Of a DNA stretch of 64,000 bases, positions 29,180-37,751 are shown in pieces. The DNA comes from Pseudoxanthomonas sp. PXM02. GTDB taxonomy: Bacteria > Pseudomonadota > Gammaproteobacteria > Xanthomonadales > Xanthomonadaceae. The notes below the pieces were generated by a model, which was not told the DNA's origin, did no database searches, and was given only the letters and a program-made list of their open reading frames with translations. Each line of letters opens with the position of its first letter. Position 1 is the first letter of the stretch. The position numbers were made by a program, and so were the translations under genes. Location of the stretch: positions 395,501 to 459,500 of the forward strand of contig NZ_JACVAK010000003.1 in NCBI RefSeq assembly GCF_014851805.1, read 5' to 3'.

Positions 29180-30190
29180 ATGCGCCACGCCCTCATCCTG
29201 CTGCTGGTCGCCAGCCTTCCCGCCATGGGCGCGCCCGTGCACGGCGGGCCGGTGATCGACATGCACCTGCACGCCTTCGCGATGGATGAAGTGCCCCCGG
29301 GCGTGCCCGCCTGCCCGGGCGACCAGGATGTCGTGATGCCTGCCCTGGACCCGCGGGAACCGTTCGACTTCGCCCAGCTCATCCGTTGCAGCGATCCGAT
29401 CTTCGCGGCGCGCGACGATGCCGACCTGCGCGACCGCACGCTCGCCGCGCTGCGCCTCCACGATGTCAGGCGCGCAATGGTCGAAGGCGCGGTACAGCGC
29501 GTGGACGACTGGCGACGTGCCGCCGGCGGCGACACCCTGATGCCCGGCGTGGCCTTCGGCACGCGCGACGATCCGAGCCTGGACGAGCTGCGTCGCCTGC
29601 ATGCACAGGGCAGGTTGGCCGTACTGGGGGAGGTGTATATCCAGTACCGCGGGCATCGTGTGGACGATCCGCGTTACGCGCCCTATTTCGCGCTGGCCGA
29701 GGAACTCGACATTCCGGTTGCCGTCCATCTCGGCGAAGGGCCACCGGCCACGGCGCGCTTTCCCGGTTACGACACCTATCGCGCCGGCCTCGGGTCGCCG
29801 TTCCTGCTGGAAAACGTACTGCGCAAGCATCCCCGATTACGCATCTACGTGATGCACTACGGGTCGCCGCTGGTCGACGAGATGATCGCGATGCTGTTCG
29901 CCTACCCCAATCTGTACGTGGACGTGGCCTGCAACAACTGGGCGTTCCCGCGCGCGCAGTTCCACGATGCGCTGAGGCGCATGGTCGACGCCGGCTTCGG
30001 CAAGCGGATCATGTTCGGCTCCGACCAGATGTACTGGCCGGATGCGATCGGCGAAGGCATCAAGGCCATCGAGACTGCGCCGTTCCTCGATGCCGCGCAG
30101 AAGCGCGACATCCTCTACGGCAACGCCGCGCGCTTCCTCCGTCTGACGCCGGCGCAGATCGCGGCGGACCACGCGCCGCGCGAACGCTAG
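29180..30190 (+). CDS. Exported amidohydrolase (TIM-barrel metal-dependent hydrolase)
   Basis: 336 residues from ATG 29180, which opens a signal peptide (ALILLLVASLPAMGAP). The metal site begins with VIDMHLHAF (HxH), continues with VAVHLGEGP, YVMHYGSP and the late aspartate in MFGSDQMYWPD, as in COG2159-type amidohydrolases. The substrate is unknown. The long upstream open frame to 28622 is a shadow of the thioesterase. Its TAG stop overlaps the stop of the facing phospholipase D gene by sharing CTAG. Confidence 0.88.
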   Translation: MRHALILLLVASLPAMGAPVHGGPVIDMHLHAFAMDEVPPGVPACPGDQDVVMPALDPREPFDFAQLIRCSDPIFAARDDADLRDRTLAALRLHDVRRAMVEGAVQRVDDWRRAAGGDTLMPGVAFGTRDDPSLDELRRLHAQGRLAVLGEVYIQYRGHRVDDPRYAPYFALAEELDIPVAVHLGEGPPATARFPGYDTYRAGLGSPFLLENVLRKHPRLRIYVMHYGSPLVDEMIAMLFAYPNLYVDVACNNWAFPRAQFHDALRRMVDAGFGKRIMFGSDQMYWPDAIGEGIKAIETAPFLDAAQKRDILYGNAARFLRLTPAQIAADHAPRER

Positions 30191-32157
30191 AGGATCGGTA
30201 CCAGTCCCGCGCCGAACGCGGTCAGCACGCGCGTATACAGCCACTTCGGCCCGACATCGACTTCGGGGAAGTCCCCTACGGACACGTAGCAGCGATGGAA
30301 CGCGGGGTCCTTCGGACCGACCGGCAGCGGGCATTCCGGGCCGGGCCGGAACTCGTAGCTGGTCGCATAGCGCCAGGGCCAGATGTCGAAGATCGGCAGC
30401 GCCTCGGACACCTTGCCCAGGCTGTAGTCCAGCCCGGAGAACACCGGCGGCTTGGCGCGCGGCGCGATGGTCCAGGCGTTCTCGGGCGACATGTCGCGAC
30501 GGATGCTGCCGGCCAGCGCCTGCGCGAACGCGGTGTCGTCGATCACTACCGCGGCCTCGGTGTTGTAGTTCTCCGAACGCGGGTCGAAGTTGTGCGTGCC
30601 GATCACCGCGATCTCGCCGTCGATCACCATCGACTTGGCATGCAGGCCCATGCGCACGCCAGCGCGCTTCAGCGGCAACGGCTCGGCGGCGGCGCCGCTG
30701 CTGAAGAACGACGGCCGAGACTCGGTACGTTGCAGACGGCGCGTGTTCTCGCCGCCTGCGTCGGACGACGTACCACCCGATGATGGTCCGATCGAACCGG
30801 ACGGCCCACGAATGCCGCTGCGGCCGGCACCCTCGTCCGGCGACGATACGGGCGGCCCGTCCGGCATCAGTGCGGCGTAGTCCACCGGCGCGTCTTCCGG
30901 GAACGGTTTGTACTCGTGGATCTGGAAGCCGAACTCGCGCAGGTAGCGGCGCTTGTACTTGAACGACATCGAATAGACGATCGGGTTGTCCGTCGCCGCC
31001 AGGCTGTTCGTCGACACCACCACCTGGGGCGGCGGCTGGCGCTTGCGCATGTCGCGGAACATCGTCTGCGCCTGTTTCGACATCACCAGGTACGGCGTCT
31101 GCAGCAGGACTTCCTTCTGCGCGCTGCGGATCAGCGCCTCCAGCTCCGGCGCCGCCGGCGCATCATGATCGCGGCGCTCGCGACGATGCTTCTGCGGCAG
31201 ATCGGCGATGTAGCGCACCGCCCCGACCTTGAAGGCCGGCTCGACGAACAGCTGTTCCATCACCTGCGGATCGCTGGCCTGCGCGCTGGCCGCCTGCACG
31301 CGTTCGGGCCGCAGGTAGCGCGGCACCGGCATGGCCGGCACGCCCTCATCCAGCAACGTCCTGCCGACATCGTTCAAGCGCTCGGCCGGCACGCTGCGCC
31401 GCGCGTCCCAGAACGCCTGGAAGTTGACCGCCATCGACGCGGCTTCCGGTCCGGCGACCAGCACATCGCGGTCGCGGAAGTTGTACTCCGCGTCCCAGTC
31501 GAAATAGTCGTCCTGGTAGTTGCGCCCGCCACTGATGCCGATGCGGTCGTCGACCAGCAGCAGCTTGGTGTGCATGCGCTGGTTGAAGCGGCGGAAGCAG
31601 CACAGCACGCTGCCGGCGTAGTCCAGGTAGTTCAGCTTCGCCTTGCCGAAGCTGGGGTTGTAGATGCGGATGGCGAAGTTCTCGTGCGATCCGGACAACG
31701 CGGCCAGGATTTCCAGATCGGCGATCGCGGAGAGCTGGTCGATCAGAACCCGCACCTTCACCCCGCGTCGGGCGGCAGTCAGCAGTTCATCCAGCACCAG
31801 GCGGGCGCTGTCGTCCTTGTCGAAGATGTAGGTCTGCAGGTCGATGCTTTGGCGCGCGCTGCGGATCAGGTTCAGGCGCGCCAGCAACGCGTCCGAGCCC
31901 TTGTCCAGCATCACGGCGTAGTGGCGCGGCGCGGCGGCGGTGGACTCGGCCCGCGCCTGGCCGGCCAGGTCGTAGAGCGGCGACGACAGCGCACAGGCGT
32001 CGGCCTGCGTGCACGCCACCACGGTCGACCGGGCGCCGGCGGCGATGCCGGCGGCGCGATCGCGCTGGCGATCGGACAGGCTGGCGCAGCCGCTGGCCAG
32101 CAGCGCGACGCACAGCACCGCGCAGCGCGCGGTGAAAGCAAGGACGCGTCGGTTCAC
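30187..32157 (-). CDS. Phospholipase D-family lipoprotein (cardiolipin synthase C-like)
   Basis: 656 residues, GTG start. A lipobox lies at LLASGCASLS. Two HKD motifs are present: HTKLLLVDDRIGISGGRN and HAKSMVIDGEIAVIGTHN, both followed by Asn and Asp/Glu as required. The layout resembles ClsC/YmdC, which makes cardiolipin from phosphatidylethanolamine and phosphatidylglycerol, but a partner YmdB is absent. A low-complexity insert of Gly, Ser and Pro (about 425-480) sits just before the second HKD. It overlaps yceI by GTGA. Confidence 0.88.
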   Translation of the reverse strand: MNRRVLAFTARCAVLCVALLASGCASLSDRQRDRAAGIAAGARSTVVACTQADACALSSPLYDLAGQARAESTAAAPRHYAVMLDKGSDALLARLNLIRSARQSIDLQTYIFDKDDSARLVLDELLTAARRGVKVRVLIDQLSAIADLEILAALSGSHENFAIRIYNPSFGKAKLNYLDYAGSVLCCFRRFNQRMHTKLLLVDDRIGISGGRNYQDDYFDWDAEYNFRDRDVLVAGPEAASMAVNFQAFWDARRSVPAERLNDVGRTLLDEGVPAMPVPRYLRPERVQAASAQASDPQVMEQLFVEPAFKVGAVRYIADLPQKHRRERRDHDAPAAPELEALIRSAQKEVLLQTPYLVMSKQAQTMFRDMRKRQPPPQVVVSTNSLAATDNPIVYSMSFKYKRRYLREFGFQIHEYKPFPEDAPVDYAALMPDGPPVSSPDEGAGRSGIRGPSGSIGPSSGGTSSDAGGENTRRLQRTESRPSFFSSGAAAEPLPLKRAGVRMGLHAKSMVIDGEIAVIGTHNFDPRSENYNTEAAVVIDDTAFAQALAGSIRRDMSPENAWTIAPRAKPPVFSGLDYSLGKVSEALPIFDIWPWRYATSYEFRPGPECPLPVGPKDPAFHRCYVSVGDFPEVDVGPKWLYTRVLTAFGAGLVPIL

Positions 32158-32738
32158 GGTGTCTTCGCGCTCCTGGTCCGCGCCCGCAGCACGAACACGA
32201 CGCGGTCGCTGACGGCCAGCATCCAGTCGTCCATGTCGTAGTCGCTGCGGCGCACCGCCCCAGTCGCCACCACGTCGCAGCCCACCGCGGGGTGCGAACA
32301 GTCGGCGGGCGCCACTTCCAGGCTGCGCGGCCGGCTGATGCCCTTGATGCTCAGGTCGCCCTCCAGCGTGCCGCCGTCGTACAGCAGCATCGGGTCGTAC
32401 GGTTTCGAGGTGAAGGTGACCACCGGATAGCGGTCGGCGTCGAAGAACTTGTCGCTGCGCGCCCAGTCGCTGTAGCGCGGATGATCGATGATCTCCACGT
32501 CGCGCGTGTACATGCGCAGGCGCACCTGCTGGCGTCCATCGGGCAGATGCTCCACCGAGCCTTCGTAGCGCTTGAACACGCCGTCCAGCACCTGGCCCCA
32601 GCGCGTACGCAACTCGAACCCCAGCCGCGTGTGCGCAGGATCGAAATCATTGCGTCCGTCCGCCAGGACCGGCGCCGCGAGCAGTGCGCCCAGCCCCAGG
32701 ATGGCCAGCCGCACCACGCCGGGCACGACCTGCGTCAT
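32154..32738 (-). CDS. YceI-family lipid-binding periplasmic protein
   Basis: 194 residues with a signal peptide (LAILGLGALLAAPVLA). The mature domain FDPAHTRLGFELRTRWGQVLDGVF..YEGSV is the YceI beta-barrel, known to bind polyisoprenoid or other lipids. A cysteine pair (ADCSHPAVGCD) may form a disulfide. ATG 32738 overlaps the sixA stop (ATGA) and its own stop overlaps the start of the phospholipase D gene, so all three are translationally coupled. Longer upstream starts run through sixA and are rejected. Confidence 0.88.
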   Translation of the reverse strand: MTQVVPGVVRLAILGLGALLAAPVLADGRNDFDPAHTRLGFELRTRWGQVLDGVFKRYEGSVEHLPDGRQQVRLRMYTRDVEIIDHPRYSDWARSDKFFDADRYPVVTFTSKPYDPMLLYDGGTLEGDLSIKGISRPRSLEVAPADCSHPAVGCDVVATGAVRRSDYDMDDWMLAVSDRVVFVLRARTRSAKTP

Positions 32739-33211
32739 GGCCACCAGAAGGCGGAGAGCTGTGCCACTCCCGGCTCGATGGCCGCATCCACCGGCAGCGT
32801 CAGCACCACCACGCCGGCCGGCGGCATGCCGCGGTACTCGCTGGTCACGCCGGAATACATCAGCGCCGCCAGCTGTTCGAAGCCCGGGTTGTGTCCCACC
32901 ATCAGCAGGCGCTCGGCCTCGCGATGCTGGTCCACCAGGTCGGCCAGCGTGCCGGGCGTGGCCTCGTAGATGCGCTCTTCCAGCCGCTGTTCCACGTAAC
33001 CGATCGCGCCCAGCACCGCCTCTAGCGTCTCGCGCGTACGGCGTGCCGGCGAACACAGCACGCGATCCGGCACCAGGCCCTGCTCCTTCAGCCAGCGCGC
33101 GACCGCCTCGGCCTCGGCCAGGCCCTGTGGCGACAGGGGACGGTCCAGGTCGGACTGCCCGGAAGTGGCCGGTTCGGCATGGGCATGGCGCAGCAGGATC
33201 AGTTCACGCAT
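32735..33211 (-). CDS. sixA: Phosphohistidine phosphatase SixA
   Basis: 158 residues, histidine-phosphatase (RHG) fold. The catalytic motif is LLRHAHAEP with the nucleophilic histidine at about residue 9; the second catalytic region is LMVGHNPGFEQL. SixA removes phosphate from histidine phosphotransfer domains and the nitrogen PTS in E. coli. It is the first gene of the sixA-yceI-phospholipase D run. Confidence 0.92.
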   Translation of the reverse strand: MRELILLRHAHAEPATSGQSDLDRPLSPQGLAEAEAVARWLKEQGLVPDRVLCSPARRTRETLEAVLGAIGYVEQRLEERIYEATPGTLADLVDQHREAERLLMVGHNPGFEQLAALMYSGVTSEYRGMPPAGVVVLTLPVDAAIEPGVAQLSAFWWP

Positions 33212-33241
33212 GGGACAACGACTCCTTTGGCTTGGGCCTTC

Positions 33242-33874
33242 TCAGGCCTTCTTGATCCATTTCAACAACGGTTCCCAGTCGGCCTGGTGCTCGCGCACCT
33301 GCGCCGACCGGTAATCGAACAGGCTGCGGCCCAGGCCGGCCATCACCACATAGGCCTGGGTATCGCGCAGCTGGGTGATGACCGGGTAGGGCCAGGTCTT
33401 CAGCATCTCCACCGCCTGCTGGGACGCATTCGTCCACGGCTTGCTGCGGTTGACCACCAGCCCGACGGGCAGCTTGCGCTTGTGCACGCGCGGCACCTTG
33501 GCCATGGTGTTCAGGAAGCCGACCGTCGCCTCGATATCCAGCGCCGACGGCAGCACCGGCACCACCACCGCATCGGCCTGCTCGAGGAAACTTTCCAGAT
33601 CGTCGGCCATCGCGCCGGCCGGGGCATCGATCACCACGCGCTCGGCGTCTTCCGGCAGCCAGGCCTTCCAGGCGCGCTTGCCGCTGGCGTCGATCGGCAG
33701 CACGGCAGTTTCAAGCTCCGCCCGGCGTTCGGCCCAGCGGGTGGAGGAATGCTGGGGATCCACGTCCACCAGCACGGTGCGTTTGCCATCGAGTGCGAAG
33801 TACGCGGCCAGATTGGTCGCCAGGGTGGTCTTGCCCGCGCCGCCCTTGGAGCTGGCGACCAGAATCGTCTTCAT
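33242..33874 (-). CDS. ParA-family ATPase, orphan
   Basis: 210 residues. Deviant Walker A motif [10 protein letters not shown] (about 8-17) and the [12 protein letters not shown] switch region define ParA/MinD-type ATPases. The C-terminus has no obvious amphipathic membrane-targeting helix. No parB or site is adjacent, so it is probably an orphan used to position a protein complex rather than DNA. Start ATG 33874 follows a GAGGT; the upstream frame to 33919 is not used. Confidence 0.88.
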   Translation of the reverse strand: MKTILVASSKGGAGKTTLATNLAAYFALDGKRTVLVDVDPQHSSTRWAERRAELETAVLPIDASGKRAWKAWLPEDAERVVIDAPAGAMADDLESFLEQADAVVVPVLPSALDIEATVGFLNTMAKVPRVHKRKLPVGLVVNRSKPWTNASQQAVEMLKTWPYPVITQLRDTQAYVVMAGLGRSLFDYRSAQVREHQADWEPLLKWIKKA

Positions 33875-34030
33875 GCGCGCACCTCGTTGCTCGGGAAACC
33901 GGAGGGTACACCGCGGCAAGTGAAGCGGGAACCGGCGCCGGCACGCGTGCGACCCGGTGCCGCGGGCCCGTCGGCTCCCGGTTCCGTACGGCGCTTGCTA
34001 TCGTGCGCGTCCCCACGGACTGGATGCCCC

Positions 34031-35530
34031 ATGAACGAGCTGCAGGACCTGACCGCGCTGATCCGCGCCAACACCCCGCTGATCGTGATCGAGACCCAGG
34101 ACGAAGCCCGCGTGGTGGAACTGTTCCGGCAGGCGCTGGGCCAGGTATGGCGGGCGCTGTTCCGCTGGAGCATCACCGAGGGCCTGCGCCGGCTGGACAT
34201 GGACCGCGAGGACGACGCCGTCGGCCCGCCCGACGCCAGCGCCGCCCTGCAGGCCATCAAGCAGGCCGAGCAGCGCGGCATCTACCTGCTGCTCGATTTC
34301 CATCCGTACCTGGGCTACGCCAGCAGCCAGCGCCAGCTGCGCGACATCATGCAGCGCCGCCACAGCCTGCCGCACGTGGTGGTGCTGGTCGGCGCGAAGA
34401 TCGAACTGCCGGCCGAACTCGAAGCCCTGGCCGTGCGCTTCAACCCGCGCCTGCCCGACGGCCCCGCGCTGCTGAAGATGGTGCGCGAGGAAGCCGAGCA
34501 CTACGCCCGCGAGCATGGTGGCCGCCGGGTGGAAGCCGATGGCGACGCGGTCAAGCAGATCGTGCGCAACCTGCAGGGCCTGAGCCTGGTCGACGCGCGC
34601 CGCATCGCGCGGCAGCTGATCTTCGCCGACGGCGCGCTGACCGCCAGCGACCTGCCGGCGCTGAACAAACTGAAGTTCGAATTGCTCAATCGCAGCGGCC
34701 ACCTGCATTACGAGTACGACACGGCGAAGTTCGCCGACGTCGCCGGCGCCTCACGGCTCAAGCGCTGGATCGAGCAGCGCCGCGCGGTGTTCGTGTCCGG
34801 CAATCCGCCGCCCGGCCTGGATCTGCCCAAGGGCGTGCTGCTGCTCGGCGTGCAGGGCTGCGGCAAGTCGATGCTGGCCAAGGCCACCGCGGCCGGCTTT
34901 GGCGTGCCACTGCTGCGACTGGATTTCGGCACGTTGTACGACAAGTACCACGGCGAGACCGAGAAGAACCTGCGCGCCGCGCTGGCCTCGGCCGAACAGC
35001 TGGCGCCGTGCGTGCTGTGGATCGATGAGATCGAGAAGGGCCTGGCCAGTGGTGGCGACGAGGACGGCGGCGTCTCGCGTCGCGTGCTCGGCTACCTGCT
35101 CACGTGGATGGCCGAACGCAAGGCCGGCGCCGGCAGCGGACAGGTGTTCCTGGTCGCGACCGCCAACCAGGTGCAGGACCTGCCGCCGGAACTGCTGCGC
35201 AAGGGCCGCTTCGACGAGATCTTCTTCGTCGATCTGCCCTCGCCCGACGCACGTGTGGAAGTACTGCGCGTGCACCTGGTGCGCCGCGCGCTCGACCCGG
35301 AAGGCTTCAACCTGCCGGCGCTCGCCGCCGCCGCGAACGGCTTCTCAGGCGCCGAACTCGAGCAGGCCATCGTCTCGGCGATGTACGCCGCGCATGCCGA
35401 ACAGAAGCCGCTGGACACCGACCTCGTCATGCACGAGATCCGCAGCACCCGCCCGCTGTCCGTGCTGATGGCCGAACAGGTGCAGGCCCTGCGCGAGTGG
35501 GCGCGGGAACGGACCGTTCCTGCCGACTGA
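34031..35530 (+). CDS. Ycf46-like AAA ATPase
   Basis: 499 residues. An N-terminal domain of about 240 residues (LTALIRANTPLIVIETQDEARVVELF) is typical of Ycf46-type ATPases. The AAA module has Walker A GVQGCGKSM (about 273-281), Walker B VLWIDEIEKG, sensor-1 VATANQ and arginine finger LRKGRFDEIFFV. Cyanobacterial Ycf46 affects photosynthesis or CO2 use; bacterial function is otherwise open. ATG 34031 begins the conserved N-terminus. The gene is divergent from the ParA gene. Confidence 0.88.
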   Translation: MNELQDLTALIRANTPLIVIETQDEARVVELFRQALGQVWRALFRWSITEGLRRLDMDREDDAVGPPDASAALQAIKQAEQRGIYLLLDFHPYLGYASSQRQLRDIMQRRHSLPHVVVLVGAKIELPAELEALAVRFNPRLPDGPALLKMVREEAEHYAREHGGRRVEADGDAVKQIVRNLQGLSLVDARRIARQLIFADGALTASDLPALNKLKFELLNRSGHLHYEYDTAKFADVAGASRLKRWIEQRRAVFVSGNPPPGLDLPKGVLLLGVQGCGKSMLAKATAAGFGVPLLRLDFGTLYDKYHGETEKNLRAALASAEQLAPCVLWIDEIEKGLASGGDEDGGVSRRVLGYLLTWMAERKAGAGSGQVFLVATANQVQDLPPELLRKGRFDEIFFVDLPSPDARVEVLRVHLVRRALDPEGFNLPALAAAANGFSGAELEQAIVSAMYAAHAEQKPLDTDLVMHEIRSTRPLSVLMAEQVQALREWARERTVPAD

Positions 35531-35544
35531 CAGTGTTGCTCCTC

Positions 35545-35570
35545 TGTAGGAGCGACGTCAGTCGCGACCG
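35545..35570 (+). repeat. REP-type palindrome (single copy)
   Basis: TGTAGGAGCGACGTCAGTCG plus adjoining CGACC, with a GCGAC-gtca-GTCGC hairpin and a GTAG start, 15 bases after the AAA ATPase stop. It is a variant of the GTGGGAGCGACGTAAGTCGC repeat found at 50.1, 60.9 and 63.2 kb. Confidence 0.8.
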
Positions 35571-35587
35571 CACATCTTCCGTACCCG

Positions 35588-36016
35588 CTACACCTGTTCG
35601 TTCGCCGCGGGCTGCGAACAGATATGCGCCCAGCGCCCCGCCAGCCGGCGTGTGATGTACCACGTCAGCACCAGTTCGACCGGCACGATCATGATCCAGC
35701 CGTGCTCGTAGAACAGGTTGCTGACGTGCCCCAGCGGCATGGCGTAACCCACACCCGCGTGATCGAGCTCCGGCACGAGGAAGATGCGCACCGCCGACAG
35801 GGGCAGCATGACCGCGAACATGAAGAAGGTCGAAACACCATAGATCAGCGCAGCGGCAGTCCCCACGAACAGGAACGGCCTCGGCAGGCGCGGCCTGCGG
35901 CGGCGGGCATGCAGCGCAGGCCACCAGACCGGCACCAGCGCGATCAAGAAATAGGCGACGGCGATGGCAGCAATCAGCGCCGTGAGCCTGTCTCCGAAAA
36001 CGTCAACGAATGTCAT
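35588..36016 (-). CDS. Small polytopic membrane protein of unknown function
   Basis: About 142 residues with four predicted membrane helices (LTALIAAIAVAYFLIALVPVWW, FLFVGTAAALIYGVSTFFMFAVM, and two near the C-terminus). A short basic loop RRRRPRLPRP lies between the first two. No family recognised. Start ATG 36016 has a purine-rich AGG upstream; another ATG lies at 36052. Confidence 0.65.
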   Translation of the reverse strand: MTFVDVFGDRLTALIAAIAVAYFLIALVPVWWPALHARRRRPRLPRPFLFVGTAAALIYGVSTFFMFAVMLPLSAVRIFLVPELDHAGVGYAMPLGHVSNLFYEHGWIMIVPVELVLTWYITRRLAGRWAHICSQPAANEQV

Positions 36017-36075
36017 GGTGGCCTGGAATCGGGAAATGTCGGGAAACGTCATCGCTTGCCAGCGACGGACGAACG

Positions 36076-36480
36076 CTAGGCACCCTTGTTCTTCTCATCC
36101 CACGCCATCGGTTCCCACAGCTCCACCTTGTTGCCTTCCGGATCCATGACCCAGGCGAACTTGCCGTTCTCGTGCGACTCGGGGCCTTTCACGATCTCCA
36201 CGCCGTCGGCGCGCAGGTTCGCCAGCAATCCGTCCAGATCGTCGACGCGGTAATTGATCATGAAAGCGGAGTCGCTGGGACTGAACCACTGGCTGTCCTT
36301 TTCCGCGATGGTCCACACGGTCAGGCCCTTGTCGTCCGCCGTGTCCTCCGGCCAGCGCAGCACCGCGCCGCCCCAGTCCTCGAACGGCATGCCCAGGTGC
36401 TTGCGATACCACGCCGCCAGGGCGGCGCTGTCATGCCGACTCTTGAAGAAGACGCCGCCAATGCCCGTGACCTTTGCCAT
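36076..36480 (-). CDS. VOC-family (glyoxalase/bleomycin-resistance fold) protein
   Basis: 134 residues. Vicinal-oxygen-chelate fold: GIGGVFFKSRHDSAALAAWYRKHLGMPFEDWGG at the N-terminus and WVMDPEGNKVELWEP at the C-terminus, where the final Glu is the conserved metal ligand. Candidate roles include isomerase or dioxygenase activity or antibiotic binding; nothing narrows it. Confidence 0.9.
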   Translation of the reverse strand: MAKVTGIGGVFFKSRHDSAALAAWYRKHLGMPFEDWGGAVLRWPEDTADDKGLTVWTIAEKDSQWFSPSDSAFMINYRVDDLDGLLANLRADGVEIVKGPESHENGKFAWVMDPEGNKVELWEPMAWDEKNKGA

Positions 36481-36514
36481 CGCTCACCTCTCCAGGTAGA
36501 TCGTTTGGATACCG

Positions 36515-36811
36515 TCAGTCGCGGCCTGTCCACCACCGCGCGCCGCGGACGAAAGCGTACTGCAACGCCATCGGCAACAGGCCGAACAGGACGACGCAGC
36601 CGACCACGCACATCAGCACGAAAAGGCCCGCCTCCCACAGGTGCAGCAACAGCGGCCTCGCGGGCACCGCGCCGGCCCTGCCACGCGATCCCAACACCAG
36701 CATGGCCAGCCACGGCAGCACGCCGATGACGGCACCGACGATACCCGTCCCGATCACGGTCTGTCTGAGGTGACGTCGTTGCCATGCTCGCCGTGCACCT
36801 TGTGTTTCCAT
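36515..36811 (-). CDS. Small membrane protein, unknown
   Basis: 98 residues. Two membrane helices (TVIGTGIVGAVIGVLPWLAMLVLG and LFVLMCVVGCVVLFGLLPMAL) between basic ends. Codon use and placement in a minus-strand run of membrane proteins support a real gene. No family recognised. Confidence 0.55.
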   Translation of the reverse strand: METQGARRAWQRRHLRQTVIGTGIVGAVIGVLPWLAMLVLGSRGRAGAVPARPLLLHLWEAGLFVLMCVVGCVVLFGLLPMALQYAFVRGARWWTGRD

Positions 36812-36838
36812 AGGTCCGGTCCGGCAAGCGATCGCGGG

Positions 36839-37246
36839 TCAGGGCGTCGCCCGCTTGCGCAGTGGACCGACGAACGAGAACACGTAGCCCGCCTTGCGCA
36901 CCAGGTCGATCGAAAACGCCAGCAGCACGATGAAGAACAGGAACTTCAGGTAGGGAATGATCGCGCCCAACATGATCGCCGCGGTGATGTAACCGGCCCA
37001 GTCCAGCGCCGTGGCCGCCAGATACGCGCCGTACGCACCGGCCGCGAAAGCAATGAAGGAGAACGCGAAGCTGACGATCGTCAGCAGCGTGTTGGACGTC
37101 TGCGCCTGTGATGCCACCAGCGCCAGCACGATGGCGAGCACGCCTGCGGCGAAGGCCAGCGTCAACAGCTTGATGCCCGTGGCGGCGTCCTTCGCCGCCG
37201 CTTCCAGCTTGTGGTTCTTGTTGAAGGTGATGTTGCTGAGGTCCAC
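36839..37246 (-). CDS. Small polytopic membrane protein, unknown
   Basis: 135 residues from a GTG at 37246 with AGGGG seven bases upstream; the open frame continues to 37411 but without a ribosome site. Start VDLSNITFNKNHKLEAAAKDAATG is hydrophilic, followed by about four membrane helices (LLTLAFAAGVLAIVLALVA, LLTIVSFAFSFIAFAAGAYGAYL, ITAAIMLGAIIPYLKFLFFIVLLAFSI). Function not recognised. Confidence 0.65.
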   Translation of the reverse strand: MDLSNITFNKNHKLEAAAKDAATGIKLLTLAFAAGVLAIVLALVASQAQTSNTLLTIVSFAFSFIAFAAGAYGAYLAATALDWAGYITAAIMLGAIIPYLKFLFFIVLLAFSIDLVRKAGYVFSFVGPLRKRATP

Positions 37247-37421
37247 GATGATCCCCTGAAGTGAGCGGATGGCGGCGAGCGCCTGCGCATGGCATGGGCC
37301 GATCCGGCGACAAGCGTGCCTTCGGCCCGGATGCGGTCCCCGGCAAGCTCCGCGATAGTACGAGAAGAAACGGGGCGGCAAACACGACGGCCCAGGAGGT
37401 GGCGACGGCAAGCGCTCAGGC

Positions 37422-37709
37422 CGGCTGGCCGGAGAACGCCAGGACGATCACCGGCGCGGGGCTGGGCGTCAGGCCCAGGGTCCTGCGCCGGAGGAGCGCA
37501 TGCGCATCCACGGCGACAGTCAGTCAGAGCGCGAGGGTCCCGGCCATGCCCGGCACGGTGATGGACTGCTGCGCCATGCGTGCACGGAGGGGCGCCAGGA
37601 ACGGAAAGAGCACCGCGCCCGTCAGCCAGAAGGCAAGCAGCGCATCGATCGGGGTGAGCCTGCAAGCCACAAAACATCGGCGTTTGGGGATGACGACATT
37701 GGGGCTCAC
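37422..37709 (-). pseudogene. Broken membrane-protein reading frame with an internal TGA
   Basis: On the minus strand one frame reads LTPIDALLAFWLTGAVLFPFLAPLRARMAQQSITVPGMAGTLAL, hits TGA at 37524-37526, and then continues in the same frame as LTVAVDAHALLRRRTLGLTPSPAPVIVLAFSGQPA to a second stop near 37422. The two halves together look like one C-terminal membrane-protein fragment. Its N-terminal end runs into a palindromic element instead of a proper start codon, so I call it a remnant. The parent family is unknown. Confidence 0.4.
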
Positions 37710-37737
37710 TCCGTTCCTATCCCAACCTATGCGCTGG
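37639..37737. repeat. Palindromic element, copy A (degenerate)
   Basis: About 98 bases. Shares the core GGGGTGAGCCTGC, ACATCGGCGTTTG and CCCAACCTATGCGCTGG with copy B at 39003-39101. The left arm has drifted (CGCATCGATCGGGGTGAG), so the outer stem is imperfect. It overlaps the N-terminal end of the broken frame and ends 14 bases from the stop of the next gene. Confidence 0.7.
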
Positions 37738-37751
37738 TGGGGCTTCTGGCA

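Noticed and set aside
32154-33056. A 300-residue protein starting at 33056 and containing YceI
   Set aside because: The N-terminal part overlaps sixA out of frame; the coupled ATG at 32738 with a signal peptide is the real start.
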